DNA from: Diploscapter coronatus
Taxonomy: Eukaryota; Nematoda; Chromadorea; Rhabditida; Rhabditidae
DNA length: 64,000 bases
Direction of reading: 5' to 3'
Assembly (NCBI GenBank): GCA_964036155.1
Contig: OZ038423.1
Coordinates: 75,345,249 to 75,409,248 of the forward strand
Below, one piece after another: positions 39,401-54,002 of this stretch (its first letter is position 1; every line of letters starts with the position of its first letter). The position numbers and the translations under genes are program-made. Below the pieces are notes generated by a model that did not search any database, was not told the origin of the DNA, and saw nothing but the letters and a program-made list of their open reading frames with translations.

Positions 39401-41247
39401 AGTATGAGCTACGTTTTGGACTTCAAATTTGATCTAACCGCCAAAATTTTATCATACTATTTCTGAGTGTCGCCAAATAGTATACATACTAGTAGTTTTT
39501 CATCTACATTTAAGTCTAGGCATTTGAATGTTCTCTGGAATCATAACTCTTTCAGCGCATCTTACAACTAAGAGTTTGGCCATATCCTGTATATTCATTT
39601 TATGAATAACAGGTGATCATGTTTCGAAAAAAATACAGAAATATTCTAATGTTAGTCTAAACTTTAAAAATATTCAGGAGAAAAGTTACTAGCCCCAATT
39701 ATCAGATTTTCTTCGCTGATAGTTCGGTAAAATGGTTATTATGCTAGAAAGTTGTAAAGAGGAACTTTTTCTTCTGCTAAACTGCAATGATTACTGACGA
39801 TCTATCATTTTGATTCAGTTGAGTTAGTGAGGGACATCTGTAACATACTCCTTGAAAACTTGATGTGGTTTCAATTCAATTGGCTAATTGATAAATGGGG
39901 CGATCTTCCTCTAACTAATACCGTGACCGATCCTTGCAGCGGGCGTAGTCTATTTTGGATCCGCCCACTTAGACGTGAAGTGACAAATTGATTGATAGGA
40001 ATGCTGATTCGATAAGCAAAACGTGATAATATCATCTCCTATCTTTTGTTGGAGATTTCAAGTTTAGCAGGCAAAAATTCTCCGCGAATTTCAAAAACAT
40101 AGATTTGTTCTCGAGGTCAAGAATGTCGTTTTTACTTGGAAATTCGAGTAGCTCAATGAAAACTCGGTGAAAAACGAGGAATGTTAAACTCTAAGACAAC
40201 ATCGCAAAAATATCCTAGGAATTTTTAAAAATAACGAACTCTCCTAAAATTTAAAATGTTTACCGCATTCTTTCTAATCTATGAGCCATTTCTGTTCTTT
40301 GTTATCTTTAAACGGCTACATCATTTGAAAATCCTGGCGCATCAAATGAATTCGGGAATCTTATGAGAAATTTCACAGGAATAGAGTGGCTCACAAGAGT
40401 TTGAAACAACGCATGACTTTTGAATCGCTTCATTGTTTAAATTATTCGGAGAAAAATTTGCTGGAATTTTTTGGCTTGGAGATACAATTATTGTCTTGTT
40501 AAGGAGAATATTCCCTAGACAAAAAAATCGCTTTTTCGTGAAGTTTCTATCGAAACTTTGATAAGAAAGTAGTATTATCAATTGCTTATGATAGCGAAAT
40601 CATGAAAAGCAAGAAACGGTTTATCAATTTTCGAAAGGAACATCATGGAAATCTCCACTTTTCAGCCGTGCGATGCCATTTTCACTACAAAAGTGCGCAT
40701 TGGCCTTCATGTTCTCGAAATTTCATCCTATATTTTAGCCATAGGTGCAAGTTCTCAAACCTTTTTCTTTATTGTCAATTGACACTGATGTATTAGCCAA
40801 TAATCCTTTACAAAATCTGACGATAGATGTTATATTCGCCAGTTGTGCAGTGCACTAACGCATATTTTTCACGGATTGGGGCGTCGTCTCAAAACAAGAC
40901 AATATGTGCTAGTAATGATTTCCAAAGTTTTATCTGAGTTGACTCACGAAGAGTCCAGAAATTATTATTTCAAAACTTTCGCGCGTCATTGTATCGAGAT
41001 TATTTACTTTTTCTTCTAGACAAAATTCTTGTCAAAACATAGGACTTCTAAGCTATCAAAATCTGAGATTTTCCATCTTCTGTTAGAAAAGTTATTATGA
41101 ATATATTTTTATGATTTTAGTGAATTCGTCTCTGCATCTCCGAACTCTCCTCGAGGTGGAGTGGCTTCGCAGCCAGTGGCCGAGGGACCGCGCAAAATGC
41201 GTCCCAAACAAGCTCCCAAGAAGAAGAAGAAAGGTGCCAAGTTCTAA
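36478..41247 (+). CDS. SRP72, shortened signal recognition particle subunit
   Basis: SRP72 pairs with SRP68 on the S domain of the signal recognition particle. Eight exons (36478-36583, 36626-36746, 36925-37069, 37200-37313, 37373-37486, 37791-37879, 38106-38213, 41121-41247) sum to 924 nt and 307 residues without a phase break. The N-terminal TPR part has FEKAYVLYRLGKLDESL and ELKAQIFYKQDKF, ending at DESDEERLANFQAVQ. The RNA-binding C-terminal part has RKRKILPKNYDPNVPPDPER, WLPKHERTAYRKKNKK, IGRGTQGSA and a Lys-rich end (PKKKKKGAKF), matching human SRP72. Human (671 aa) and yeast (about 640 aa) proteins have several hundred further TPR residues between these parts; here only a 59-nt intron and one charged exon (KKREARNANPKK) lie there. 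The final intron is 2.9 kb. ATTTCAG abuts the ATG. Confidence 0.93.
38214..41120 (+). other. 2.9-kb last intron of SRP72
   Basis: Bounded by GTAAGT at 38214 and TTTTAG at 41120, with phase kept. It is about ten times longer than most introns in the window. I found no convincing exon inside it: the open frames at 38342-38557 and 40342-40581 lack splice context and motifs. No clear transposon ends were seen. Confidence 0.7.
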
Positions 41248-44200
41248 TTTTCCTCAAAACTTTTCCTTGCAAAATAATGCTATTCTTTTCGGGGGGAATG
41301 TTTGCAGAAAATCGATAAGATATATTTAGTCTGCGTGACAAGCATTTACCCTCGATTTACGATGATATGATATGATTTGCTTTGACTTGACAGAGAGGTG
41401 ATAGACCGGCCTGCTTATCCACAGGCCGTGATTTATCGCGCCCAATCAAGTGATAATGATAAGCGTGGCGTTTCGCCAAACGTTTACGTAAATTTTCTAC
41501 TTGGCGTGCTATTTTTATCTTTCGTTTCTATTTTTGGTAGTTGATCAATTTTTGTCTTGGGTAAAGTCCTTGTGTTGTTGATTTTTCATTTGACAAAGAC
41601 CACAAATCTTATCATATGAACTGAACCGCCCCTTTTATCCTCAATTTGTGAAATTATCGTTGGTTTCTGAGTTTTTCTTCAAAGTTCTACAATAAAGTGT
41701 GATGATAAATGATGATTTGTAGAGGGGCGATAAAATGATAAAAACGATGCATATGACTATGACAAACTGACAAAATTGGCAGTGATTCGATGAAAATGGG
41801 CGTGGCTTGAAAATAGTGGACACTCGAAATGCATTGTTTATTTCGCGAATGATAAATGATGATGAGGAATAAATTATTGCCAGTGTTAAACTGTCAGACA
41901 CTTCTTAGCGACCCCCAAGGCATTGGAATGCACGCTAAACAATAACATACGAGAAGTACCCCGCAATATTGCAAAAGAATCGTGATTTGCAGAAGTACGG
42001 CTTATTTTTAGCAAGTGTCTGTAAACGATGACCTCGGACAAAATACATTCTTCATCAATTTATCATCTCAGCTTTTAGATGATCATTTTGCTGCGGTTTT
42101 TTCGCGCTGTTTGTGGAAAGAATTCGAAAATTGCTGAAGAATCTGTGGTATCGAGAAGCGGGGTTTGTAAGCGTAGAACAGATCGATCTGTCATTTATCA
42201 TTGCCATGCTTGGAATGCGGCAGAAGCCTACAAATCGAGACAAGTCAAGTGCAGTAACAGACAAGAATTCTCAGTGTTTAAATGATTTGAATGATTCATG
42301 TTGATTGAAGCGTAGGGTTTATCCAAAAAATTAACTGATTCAAAGATACGGTAATTTAAAATGCAAGTTTTATGCGTAGTTTTACGAAAGCACAGTAATT
42401 TGAAATGGAATTTGTTCGCAAGAGACAAAAGATTAAAACGATGATGTAGTTGGTAAGAGATTGTGGGAAATTATGAGAATTAGAGATGCAGGAAATGCCA
42501 GAGATAAGAGAAAATTAGAGAACTGGAGATGCAGACAACAATGTTTTGCATCTCTATAACTTAATGTGATTAGATAATTTAATGATTTCTCCTTAGGTTA
42601 AGTCACTCCAAATTTAGAGACCCCACCCTAACACACACCCCTCATGGGTCAGGCTATCTTATAACATAAGATCAGGCAGAGACGCAGGGTGGTGACGCCC
42701 ATTTTACGCGTAATTAGAGAACAATAGACGTAGGCAAGAATTTAGGGAAAAAAGAAAATCATGCCTACAAAAGACGACCATATCACGTGGAGAAATGACA
42801 GTTCTGATAAGATCAATATCTAATCCCATGATAGGATAAACTTGAAATCCAACAAGGTCAATTTATCGATCATTTGTGTCGAAATAAAGTGGAGAAACTT
42901 GCTATTATAACCTTGTAGGGTCGATTTATCCATCAGGCATTGATTAGTTTCAGTGAAATCGAACATCAATTGTGTTGGCGTTAATTGATATGATATCTGC
43001 CGGTTAATTTGCCAAATACCATACATTGTTGTGTTGTTTTGTTTTTTTGTTGCAATTTTCAAAAATGACTCGAGAAATTTCATCATTGTCATCGTTTATT
43101 TTTTCCTTCGGTATTTATAGAAAATGTTCGTACTCTCAATATTAACAAACAACGTAATTTTTTCGAGATAAATGACTCAACAAAATAAGGATGTAGATTT
43201 TCCAGAATTTTCTGCTTCTAAAAATTAGATTTTGGAAAATCTACAAATTCAGAAAAAGACGATATCTTCGAGAAGTTCGAGATCAGAATCACCAAATCGG
43301 TGAAAAATGACGTAAAGCTGCGTATTATTCAAAATTGCCCAGTCGAAGTGAAATAGCGTCAATTGCAATAGGCCCGTATGAAAGAAATTCGAACAAAAAT
43401 GAACTCATGAAAAGGGATAGTTTCTGAAAATAAAAAACTTTAGATCTCTTTTCAAGAATCCCGAAACAACAATAAAATACAGTATCATCCGCTCTAAACA
43501 TTTAAAAGAGAATTTAGAGCGAGTGAAAATTCTGAGAGAAGATAGAAATTTTAGCTGCCAAGTAAAGAATGTCAAAAATCCTTTACTGCAGATTGGCGTA
43601 GTGCCGTGTATTCCAAACGTGTTTATGCATCTATCCGTGAGCACTAGTCGAAGTATCGTTCGAGAGTCGTCTAACCGGTCATTGACGTCGATAAATACAG
43701 TGCATGCCGAATAAATGTCGGTCCAACAAATATAGCAGGTGGTCTAATAGATTCGTAAGGAATGAGTTAGGGAATTAACGGGAATGCCTCAGATGACACG
43801 TATAGCGATGCGGACACAGAGTCAATTGTCCGAATAGGTTCAGAAAATCCATGTTCATTTGAGAAAAGCTGATCTTCACGGAATTTCTCCAGTAGTGCGT
43901 TAATAAAGGTCGGCACAGTCCTCGATGGAGAATCTCCAGGGCGGCAGACATGTAGCCATTGAATATGGTCAAGAGTGGGCGGAGCCTGATTGTTTAGATT
44001 TTCCCGCCACAAATGGCTCGCACGCGAGAGCCAACGAGATTAGCCGGAATTATGTTTAACTGACAGTTTGCGAAGCAACGATCACTCGCTTTCTCACCCA
44101 CCCAACACTCCTCTTTTATATGTGTGGTTAGGGCGGGGCAAGACGAGGAGAAATAGTTAGGCGAATAGAAGAGAGTGCAGAGAGAATAGAAGGCGGGAAA

Positions 44201-46926
44201 TAGTACACGGAATGGGTAGAAAAGGAAGCAGAGTAATTCGAAACCACTTGCCCGAGGCATCTCAGAGCTGGTAGACCTGTGCGAACGTCATCGGCGCATT
44301 CCTGGCTCGAGTACGGCATACCGCTAAAGATAACAGAATATCTATAGTTCTATGGTTAGGCACAAGAAGTGAAGACGGGCTAGGATACGTCTCGAAAGTT
44401 AGAGTAAAATTTACCGGATGTTGTGGTGCAGAATTGCATCATCAGGTAGTAGGAGGACAGCAGAGGATGTGACAAAACTGACACTGAGAGTGAGAGCAGA
44501 GGGCAAAGAGGCGAAGGAATTTGGGGGTATGTTTTGAAATCTGGGGATTTTTCGGCTACTTTTTCTGGACACCTTTTCAATTTTGCAGATTTCTAAAAGT
44601 CTCACTAAACTACATGCACATTGTGAAATCTTGGATAAAATGAGATAAATTTTTGGGTAGCGATAAAAATTTGGATCAGGTTATTAGTTCCTATATTGGT
44701 ATTTCAGCAAAGAATAGGATAAGAAAGTATTCCCAAAGGCGAACTAAAGCTTATCATCTTTTTCTTCGAAGATTTTTCAATAAACACGAATGAATAAATG
44801 TTTTCATTGTGCATTCGTGATTTTAAGGCCTCTATTTCACATGTGAAACTTAATAATCTTTCTGCTCAGTCTGAATTATTTTTAGCTGATCGAAGCATGA
44901 ATTTGAAATCTAATCGCATATTATAATGATAGAGATCGCTGCATCATGACGTCACAGATTCTGATCATCCGTAGTTCACATATCTCGAAATAACCCTTGC
45001 ATAGTTGTCATGCCTTTGAAATATCAGCAGGGTTTAGTGGCTAGGGGATATCATATATCTCCTCGGTCATAGTCGCTAGCCAGGCAGAGCAGAGCTGTGC
45101 ATTATGACTGGAGGCCTGACGACTATTCTTAACATTCGACACGACGGAAATGCATACTCTTGCGTAGCGATCGACCTCATTTGCACAGGAATCTTCGTCA
45201 GGCGCGAAAAGTTGCACCCTGTGAGCAGGTTGTGATTGCGTCTGACAATGCATAGTATCGCGTTGCAAAAATAAATCTGTAACTCAGGTCAAAGGACGAA
45301 AATTCATATTTTGAGCTTTATCTTATTCAAAAATAAGATTTTAGGGCATAATTTATTAAAATAGAACCAACCAATATGGCATAAATAGAAACCAACTACT
45401 ATAAAGCCTATTAATTTGCATAATGTATGTTTACGTCGCATCAGAAGTCGATTGATATTCAAATGCTCTTTAGAAGTCGACAAGTTATTCCAGGATTAGG
45501 TATAACTCGTGGGTTTGTTTACTGGTATTAATTAGCAGTATCTAATAGCATGTGGATTTAAAAATAAAATATTTATTCTAGTTATGTTCAATATATGAAT
45601 ATCAAAAATTATGGTAGCAATTTGGATACTTCGAGATACAAATGTCACTTAACACTAAATAATAATTCCATTAAACAGCTTGAATCAAAACTCAAGGATG
45701 TCTTTTTGAAAATTGTTATTGCATATAAGTTTTATCTGAGCAGAAAAGGTACATTTTGAAGCGTATGCTTATTTTCTAATGAACTTTAGAGATTATGCTT
45801 TTTCAACTTTAAACTGAACGTTTTATTCGTAAATTTGATTGAGTTTTCATTGAACCTGCTTAACTTTTTCTCAATGGATAATCACATTTTCGGATAAAAA
45901 TCACTACTTACCAGGTGAAATGAGTGAAATATTCAAAGCAATTTTCAATTTTCACTAAATCACTTTGTCATTCACAATTGCATGATATCAAGATAGAAAA
46001 AGGTAGAAATTCAGAATAATAATTTATAAGGAATAAAAGCATGATTTCCGGTGGTTGATAGACTAATAATTTCCATAATATACGCGCGAAAAAATAATTG
46101 ATCAAATGCATGACGATATTATTCAGGAAATGCTGCTATATTTTTTGAAGCCAAAGTATAAAATTAAAAAAATGAAATTCTATACTTGCGTATGATGATC
46201 GATACGTAAATATAAAATCTTCTAATTGACTTATGCAGAAATGTTTTAATCGTAATAAACACGAATTCAGAATGTGTTGATGATTACCTATCCGAAGTTG
46301 ATATAAACTTGTCTAGTTTGAATACTCTAATCGATCTTAAGAGTGGCATATTAAAATAAAAATAGATTTTTAGTCTAGTCATTGTGAACTGCTATTAGTT
46401 TTATTTGTGCTTCATCTCGGTGATGGATTATTATCAATCTAAAATTACTATCTTTCAACAAATATGCGATTTTCGACAAGACACTGATTCCCTGAGTGGG
46501 CAGATGCATATTAAGATCGATAAAACGAACGGAAACAAAAATCGTAAAAGTTGTCAATTGCTTTCAAGAATTTCGTTTACAAAGCGATAAGAAATTATCT
46601 GTCTGACCTCGAACGAGCGCTGAACTTATGAAGTCGTGGGCGCAGGGAATTCCTTTCATAGCCTATTGTAATTGGTGTCCATAATTGTATCCAAATATCG
46701 AATGCCATCTCGCATTCAAACACAAGCATGCTCAGGAGGGTGAGAATAAGAAATTGTCATTTTAATAAATATTCAAAAGAAACTTATTTTAGTTAGTTTT
46801 CTCTCGTTACTTTTTGATGTCTTGGAGAGTTGTCTGTATCATGTGCATTCAAATTAAATTATTATTTTACATTTATTGAATAAAATTTCTGCATGAAATG
46901 TGAGATTATTATAATCAAGCTTTATT
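41248..46926. other. Gene-poor interval
   Basis: 5.7 kb with no supportable gene. Open frames (for example 43994-44260 and 45041-45268 on the minus strand) show no family motif or splice pattern. Small inverted repeats occur: GAGATGCA/TGCATCTC around 42524-42558, and CCACCCT/AGGGTGG at 42623-42629 and 42686-42692 flanking a C-rich then A/T-rich segment. Bases 45300-46400 are very AT-rich. The interval could hold regulatory sequence for either flank or unseen noncoding RNAs. Confidence 0.5.
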
Positions 46927-48337
46927 CTATGTTAATTTTCCGACTTCATGCCATTTATTCGTTTGTGGATCGTATTCCTCTATTGATTTATATAAATCTC
47001 CATGTCCACGTTCTTGATATCTAAATTAACAAATATTTCGCATAAAGATATGCAAAATCTCAGCTCACCCTCCGATTGCATACAATTTCCCGTTAGTGGC
47101 AATGAGCGAATGATCATGTCTTGTATAATTCATATCAGCTATTCGAGAAATTCGACTGTCAACTGGAGCTGAAGGATCGAAACACAGACAGGATTTCAAT
47201 AAATCGTAATCACTACTAAATATATATGATGCATTATTTATCATACAAAATTAACGACTCCTCTCCTCCAGTTATGTAGATTTTCCCATTTAGCGAAGCA
47301 ATTCCGAAAAGAATTCGTCCTTCTGGAAGCTTTCCGATTTCAATCCATTCCCGTTCATCGTCTGATAGTCGATATATCTTTTTACTATTTTCTCCACCAA
47401 TAACTGAATATCCATAATTACAATAATGAATATGCTATAATGTGACCGTATAAACTTTCATTGCATGTTATTGTTCGAGCAGAATTAATTGGAAGAGGAA
47501 AAGCAGGTCCTGTCTGCCATTTTCCGTCTATTAAAACCTGAATAAATTATTTCATGGACTTTCATTCGACCTTCTTACATCAACTCGATTCGTATTTTCG
47601 TTTGATTTAGGATCCTTTCCACCCAAATAATACAGTTTGTCTTTGAAATAAGCCATAGATGCACAGTAACGCCATCCAGGAGGATCTGATCCTGCAAAGA
47701 ATGCAATAAAATTAAACCAATCTATTAGCTTTTGTAAAGTAACCTCTAGTGATTTGTCGAGTATTCAAGTCAAAAATTTCAACCGACTTTTTAAAAAATC
47801 CAATTGCGAAAATCTAAAATTTACTAAATTAGCAGTTCCAGATAAAATAATCTACCTTATCTTTTGTGGTTGCTACTTCCCATAGCTCATAATAATTAGC
47901 AAAGTTCGCAATCTGCTTAACAGAATTAGTATGCGAATCAAACAGACAAATTCTTCCCTCATAAATATCGCCATTTTCATAATTCACTAAATACTAAAGT
48001 TAACTCTCGAGAATACAACAGAATATTTTCCTACTATGGAATAAAGTTTTATCCCTGCTATTTGATTGGGTATAGTCCTTTGGTGACGTGCTAGTTCCCA
48101 TATTTGGTAGATTGGTTCCATAGGAGATATTCTTTGCTGCTATATTCGCATATGGTTTTAAGGACGTGAAATTCTTGTTGGACTTTATATTCGAGTTAAT
48201 AAAATTGATCTGAACTTTATTATATTTAATATTGTTATCCAATAAAGTTCTACCTGAACATGCTCCGAGGATAAAGTTTGGCTGATACAGTTCAATGCCA
48301 AATATAGACACAATAATGATGGATGATGGAATTTCAT
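46927..48337 (-). CDS. Kelch-repeat protein with replaced N-terminus (no F-box)
   Basis: Paralogue of the gene at 49715-50988. Kelch blades visible from the C-terminus: YDPQTNKWHEVGKL (last exon), TNGKLYAIGG, SLNGKIYITGGEES, YRLSDDEREWIEIGKLPEG, GKWQTGPAFPLP and YFKDKLYYLGGKDP. Introns are 40-60 nt and match the paralogue's positions. The paralogue's F-box exon has no counterpart here. Instead, an exon from ATG 48337 (MKFHHPSLLCLYLALNC) joins in phase over a 44-nt intron to INFINSNIKSNKNF and on to the shared region at the same donor (GTAGGAAAAT near 48032). The new N-terminus is hydrophobic and signal-peptide-like. An internal start at 48103 is possible. This could be a functional secreted variant or a decaying copy; no frame break was found in the exons examined. 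Confidence 0.72.
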
Positions 48338-48439
48338 CAAGTCATGAACGCTCGGGAATCGTCGATAAACTGAAAGTTGCGAGAGTAATTGTCGAGATGA
48401 ATGCCGCGCCGCTATAGACTAAAGCTGATATTCCTAACT

Positions 48440-48690
48440 GGATGAAATCCTAGATGAGTTTTCAGAAAACAAAACAAATTTCCTAGAGTTCCCACTAGGC
48501 GAGGTCGGCCTATCCCAGTCACGCAGGACTAGTGGCCCATCCCGAGGGATTTTAGGCAAATGTTCCGTGGTTTTACCCATTACCAACATTTTTTGAACCC
48601 CTTGGTTTGAGTGAGAGCGGGGGACGAACTTGAGACTCTGTGCTAGACTACCGCTATTCAACGCTCTAAAACTAATGTTAGATGGAAAAT
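48440..48690 (-). mobile_element. Possible tRNA-derived SINE
   Basis: Read on the minus strand from about 48667, the sequence has AGAGCG...CGCTCT arms, a tRNA A-box-like TAGCGGTAGTCTAGCA and a B-box-like AAGTTCGTCCCC, then a unique body with CTGCGTGACTGGGATAGG. That order (tRNA-like head, unrelated body) fits a SINE. It lies in the gap between the two Kelch paralogues. No second full copy is present in this window and no target duplication was confirmed. Confidence 0.45.
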
Positions 48691-49566
48691 GCATTCACTC
48701 TCATTCAAGTAATTTCGAAACAGGACAAAACAACAATTTCAAATGCTCATTTATTGATCAATTCCCATAGCCTAGCGAGTTTTCCCGTTATAATAGCGAA
48801 ATCCTCTTCTAATCGGCACTACTGAAACTGAACGACATAAAAATCCGACAGATAACACTGACACTCGAAAAGAAAAGGATCAAAAATGAAATGGTTAAGA
48901 TGTTTCGTTTTTATTAATTTTAGAATTATCTGAAGAACGATGAAATTGTATGCATTTAGCTATAAGAATCGTTGTGGTCATAACATATTATAGTGTTGGT
49001 TTAATAACATCGTGGAGCTACAGTCCATTTATCCAAACTCGGATCTTATTCTTCGGTAAAAATATGCATGAATAGATAAAATTGTGGGTTCAGGAATGTG
49101 ACATACATGAAAATATTTCAAGTTTTATGAGAAATAATAATTTTTTGCCCATATAATATTTGGTGGATAAAGATATAATTAAAAGTGTATCCTTATCCAC
49201 CAAAAACTTTGATAGATAAAGATATACACTCGTCTTTTTAGATATCCCCTATCTGTGTTACTTTCTGAAATTCGAACCATTTGAATCTTTATTTTCCTTT
49301 CTTGTGAACGGTCATTCCATCTTATCCAGAGCTGTCTGAAGTTTGAAAAAATCGAACTTGAACTGAACTGAACTTCCAGACAGTTCGAAGTTCACTTCAG
49401 TTCGGGCAGCCCTGATTAAAAAGAATATTTATTTCAACTACAATTATCCCTGTTACTTTTCGATGTCTTCGAGAACTGTCTGTATCATTGCATTGAAATT
49501 AAATTATTATTTCACATTTTATTGAATAGAATTCAATATAAAACCTGAGATTGTTATAATCAGGCT

Positions 49567-49706
49567 GGCTCATAGAAAAAGACGCCGGGACACCAGTTAG
49601 AAAATGACACCACTTTTTCTAAGAAATAGTATGAGGGAAAGAAAAAAGATAGGCAAAAGTGGTGTATTTTTCTAAACTGGTGTCCTAGTGTCTTTTTCTA
49701 GGAGTC
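49567..49706. mobile_element. 140-bp palindromic MITE with 8-bp target duplication
   Basis: Arms of about 50 bp are near-perfect inverted repeats (left: TAGAAAAAGAC...GGACACCAGTT...CACCACTTTT; right is its reverse complement). It is flanked by ATCAGGCT at 49559-49566 and 49707-49714. The paralogous locus at about 46912-46926 has a single ATCAAGCT and no insert, giving a natural empty site. An 8-bp duplication is typical of the hAT group, but the family is not established. Confidence 0.88.
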
Positions 49707-49714
49707 ATCAGGCT

Positions 49715-50988
49715 TTATTTTATGTTAATTTCTCCGACTGCTCGCCATTTATTCGTTTGCGGATCGTATTTCTCAATTGAATTGCAAAGAATTGTAGGTA
49801 AATATTGTTGAAATCTAAGTTAATAAATATTTCGTATAAAGATGTAAATCTCAGCTCACCCTCCGATTGCATACAATTTCCCGTTAGAAACAACAAGAGA
49901 ATGATAGTATCTTGCATAATTCATATCAGTGATTTGAGAAATTCGATTGCCAACTGGAGCTGAGGGGTCGAAACACAGGCAGGATTTCAATGCATTATCA
50001 TCACTAAATATATAATGATACATTATTTATCATACAAAATTAATGACTTCCATCCTCCAGTTATGTGGATTCTTCCATTTATCGATGCGACTCCGAAATA
50101 ACCTAGTCTTTCTGGAATCTCTCCGATTTCAATCCATTCCCGTTCATCGTCTGATAATCGATATATCTTTCTACTTTTGCGACTATCAATAACTGAATAC
50201 CCACAATTACAATAATGAATATGCTATAATGTGACCGTATAAACTTTCATTGCATGTTATTGTATGAGCCTTTTCAATTGGAAGAGGAAAAGCAGGTCCT
50301 ATTTGCCATTTTCCATCTATTAAAACCTGAATAAATTATTTCATGGACTTTCATTCGATCTTCTTACATCAACCCGATTCGTATTTTCATTTGATTTAGG
50401 ATCCTTTCCACCCAAATAATACAGTTTGTCTTTGAAACAAGCCATAGATGCACAGTAACGCCATCCAGGAGGATCTGATCCTGCAAAGAATGCAATAAAA
50501 TTAAACCAATCTATTAGCTTTTGTAAAGTAACCTCTAGTGATTTGTCGAGTATTCAGATCGAAAATTTCAAACGATTTTTCAAAAGGTTCAATTGCAAAA
50601 ATCTAAAATTTACAAAATTGGCAATTCCAAATAAAATAATTTACCTTATCTTTTGTAGTTGCTACTTGATATGGCCACGAATAACTAGTAAATTTAGCTA
50701 TATAATCAAAAGAATTCGTATGCGAATCAAACAGATAAACTCTTCCTTCCAAAACTTTGTCATTTCCATAAGGTACTAAATACTAAAATTAATTTTCGCT
50801 CATACAAGGATTATTTTCCTACGATAGAATAAAATTCTCCTCTCAAACGCTATCTCGAGCGCTATCGGTCGATGCTTCTTGATTATTTGCATCACCCGTT
50901 TGTTAGTCCAGGCCAATTGTCCCAGATCTTTGAATTCGGAATACTCGCAGATCAACAATATAATTTCGACTGGTAAATTGGCTAACAT
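49715..50988 (-). CDS. F-box and Kelch-repeat protein
   Basis: ATG 50988 starts an F-box (LPVEIILLICEYSEFKDLGQ, then LAWTNKRVMQIIKK), the motif that binds SKP1 in SCF ubiquitin ligases. After a 47-nt intron comes a Kelch propeller assembled from short exons like those of the paralogue: GRVYLFDSHTNSF, YFKDKLYYLGGKDP (a cysteine-containing variant, FKQAM on the other strand reading, precedes it), GKWQIGPAFPLP, RLSDDEREWIEIG, GKLYAIGG and YDPQTNKWRAVGE. Propeller plus F-box predicts a substrate receptor for ubiquitination. The stop codon (49717-49715) directly abuts the MITE target duplication. Its duplicate at 46927-48337 lacks the F-box. Confidence 0.83.

Positions 50989-54002
<3,014 letters not shown>

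Larger units (their letters stand above)
48338..49714. other. Interval between Kelch paralogues
   Basis: Holds the SINE-like element, AT-rich sequence, and at 49440-49560 a duplicated copy of the region that lies downstream of the first Kelch gene (compare 46800-46920: the GATGTCTT...GAGA...TGTCTGTATCAT segment occurs in both), showing the duplication extends past the coding region. The 140-bp MITE follows. Confidence 0.65.

Noticed and set aside
42601..42720. Possible structured noncoding RNA (CCACCCT/AGGGTGG arms)
   Set aside because: Only a 7-bp pair plus weak internal pairing; no promoter or family resemblance.
45041..45268. 75-codon minus-strand frame in the gene-poor interval
   Set aside because: No motif or splice context and isolated; probability of chance is high.
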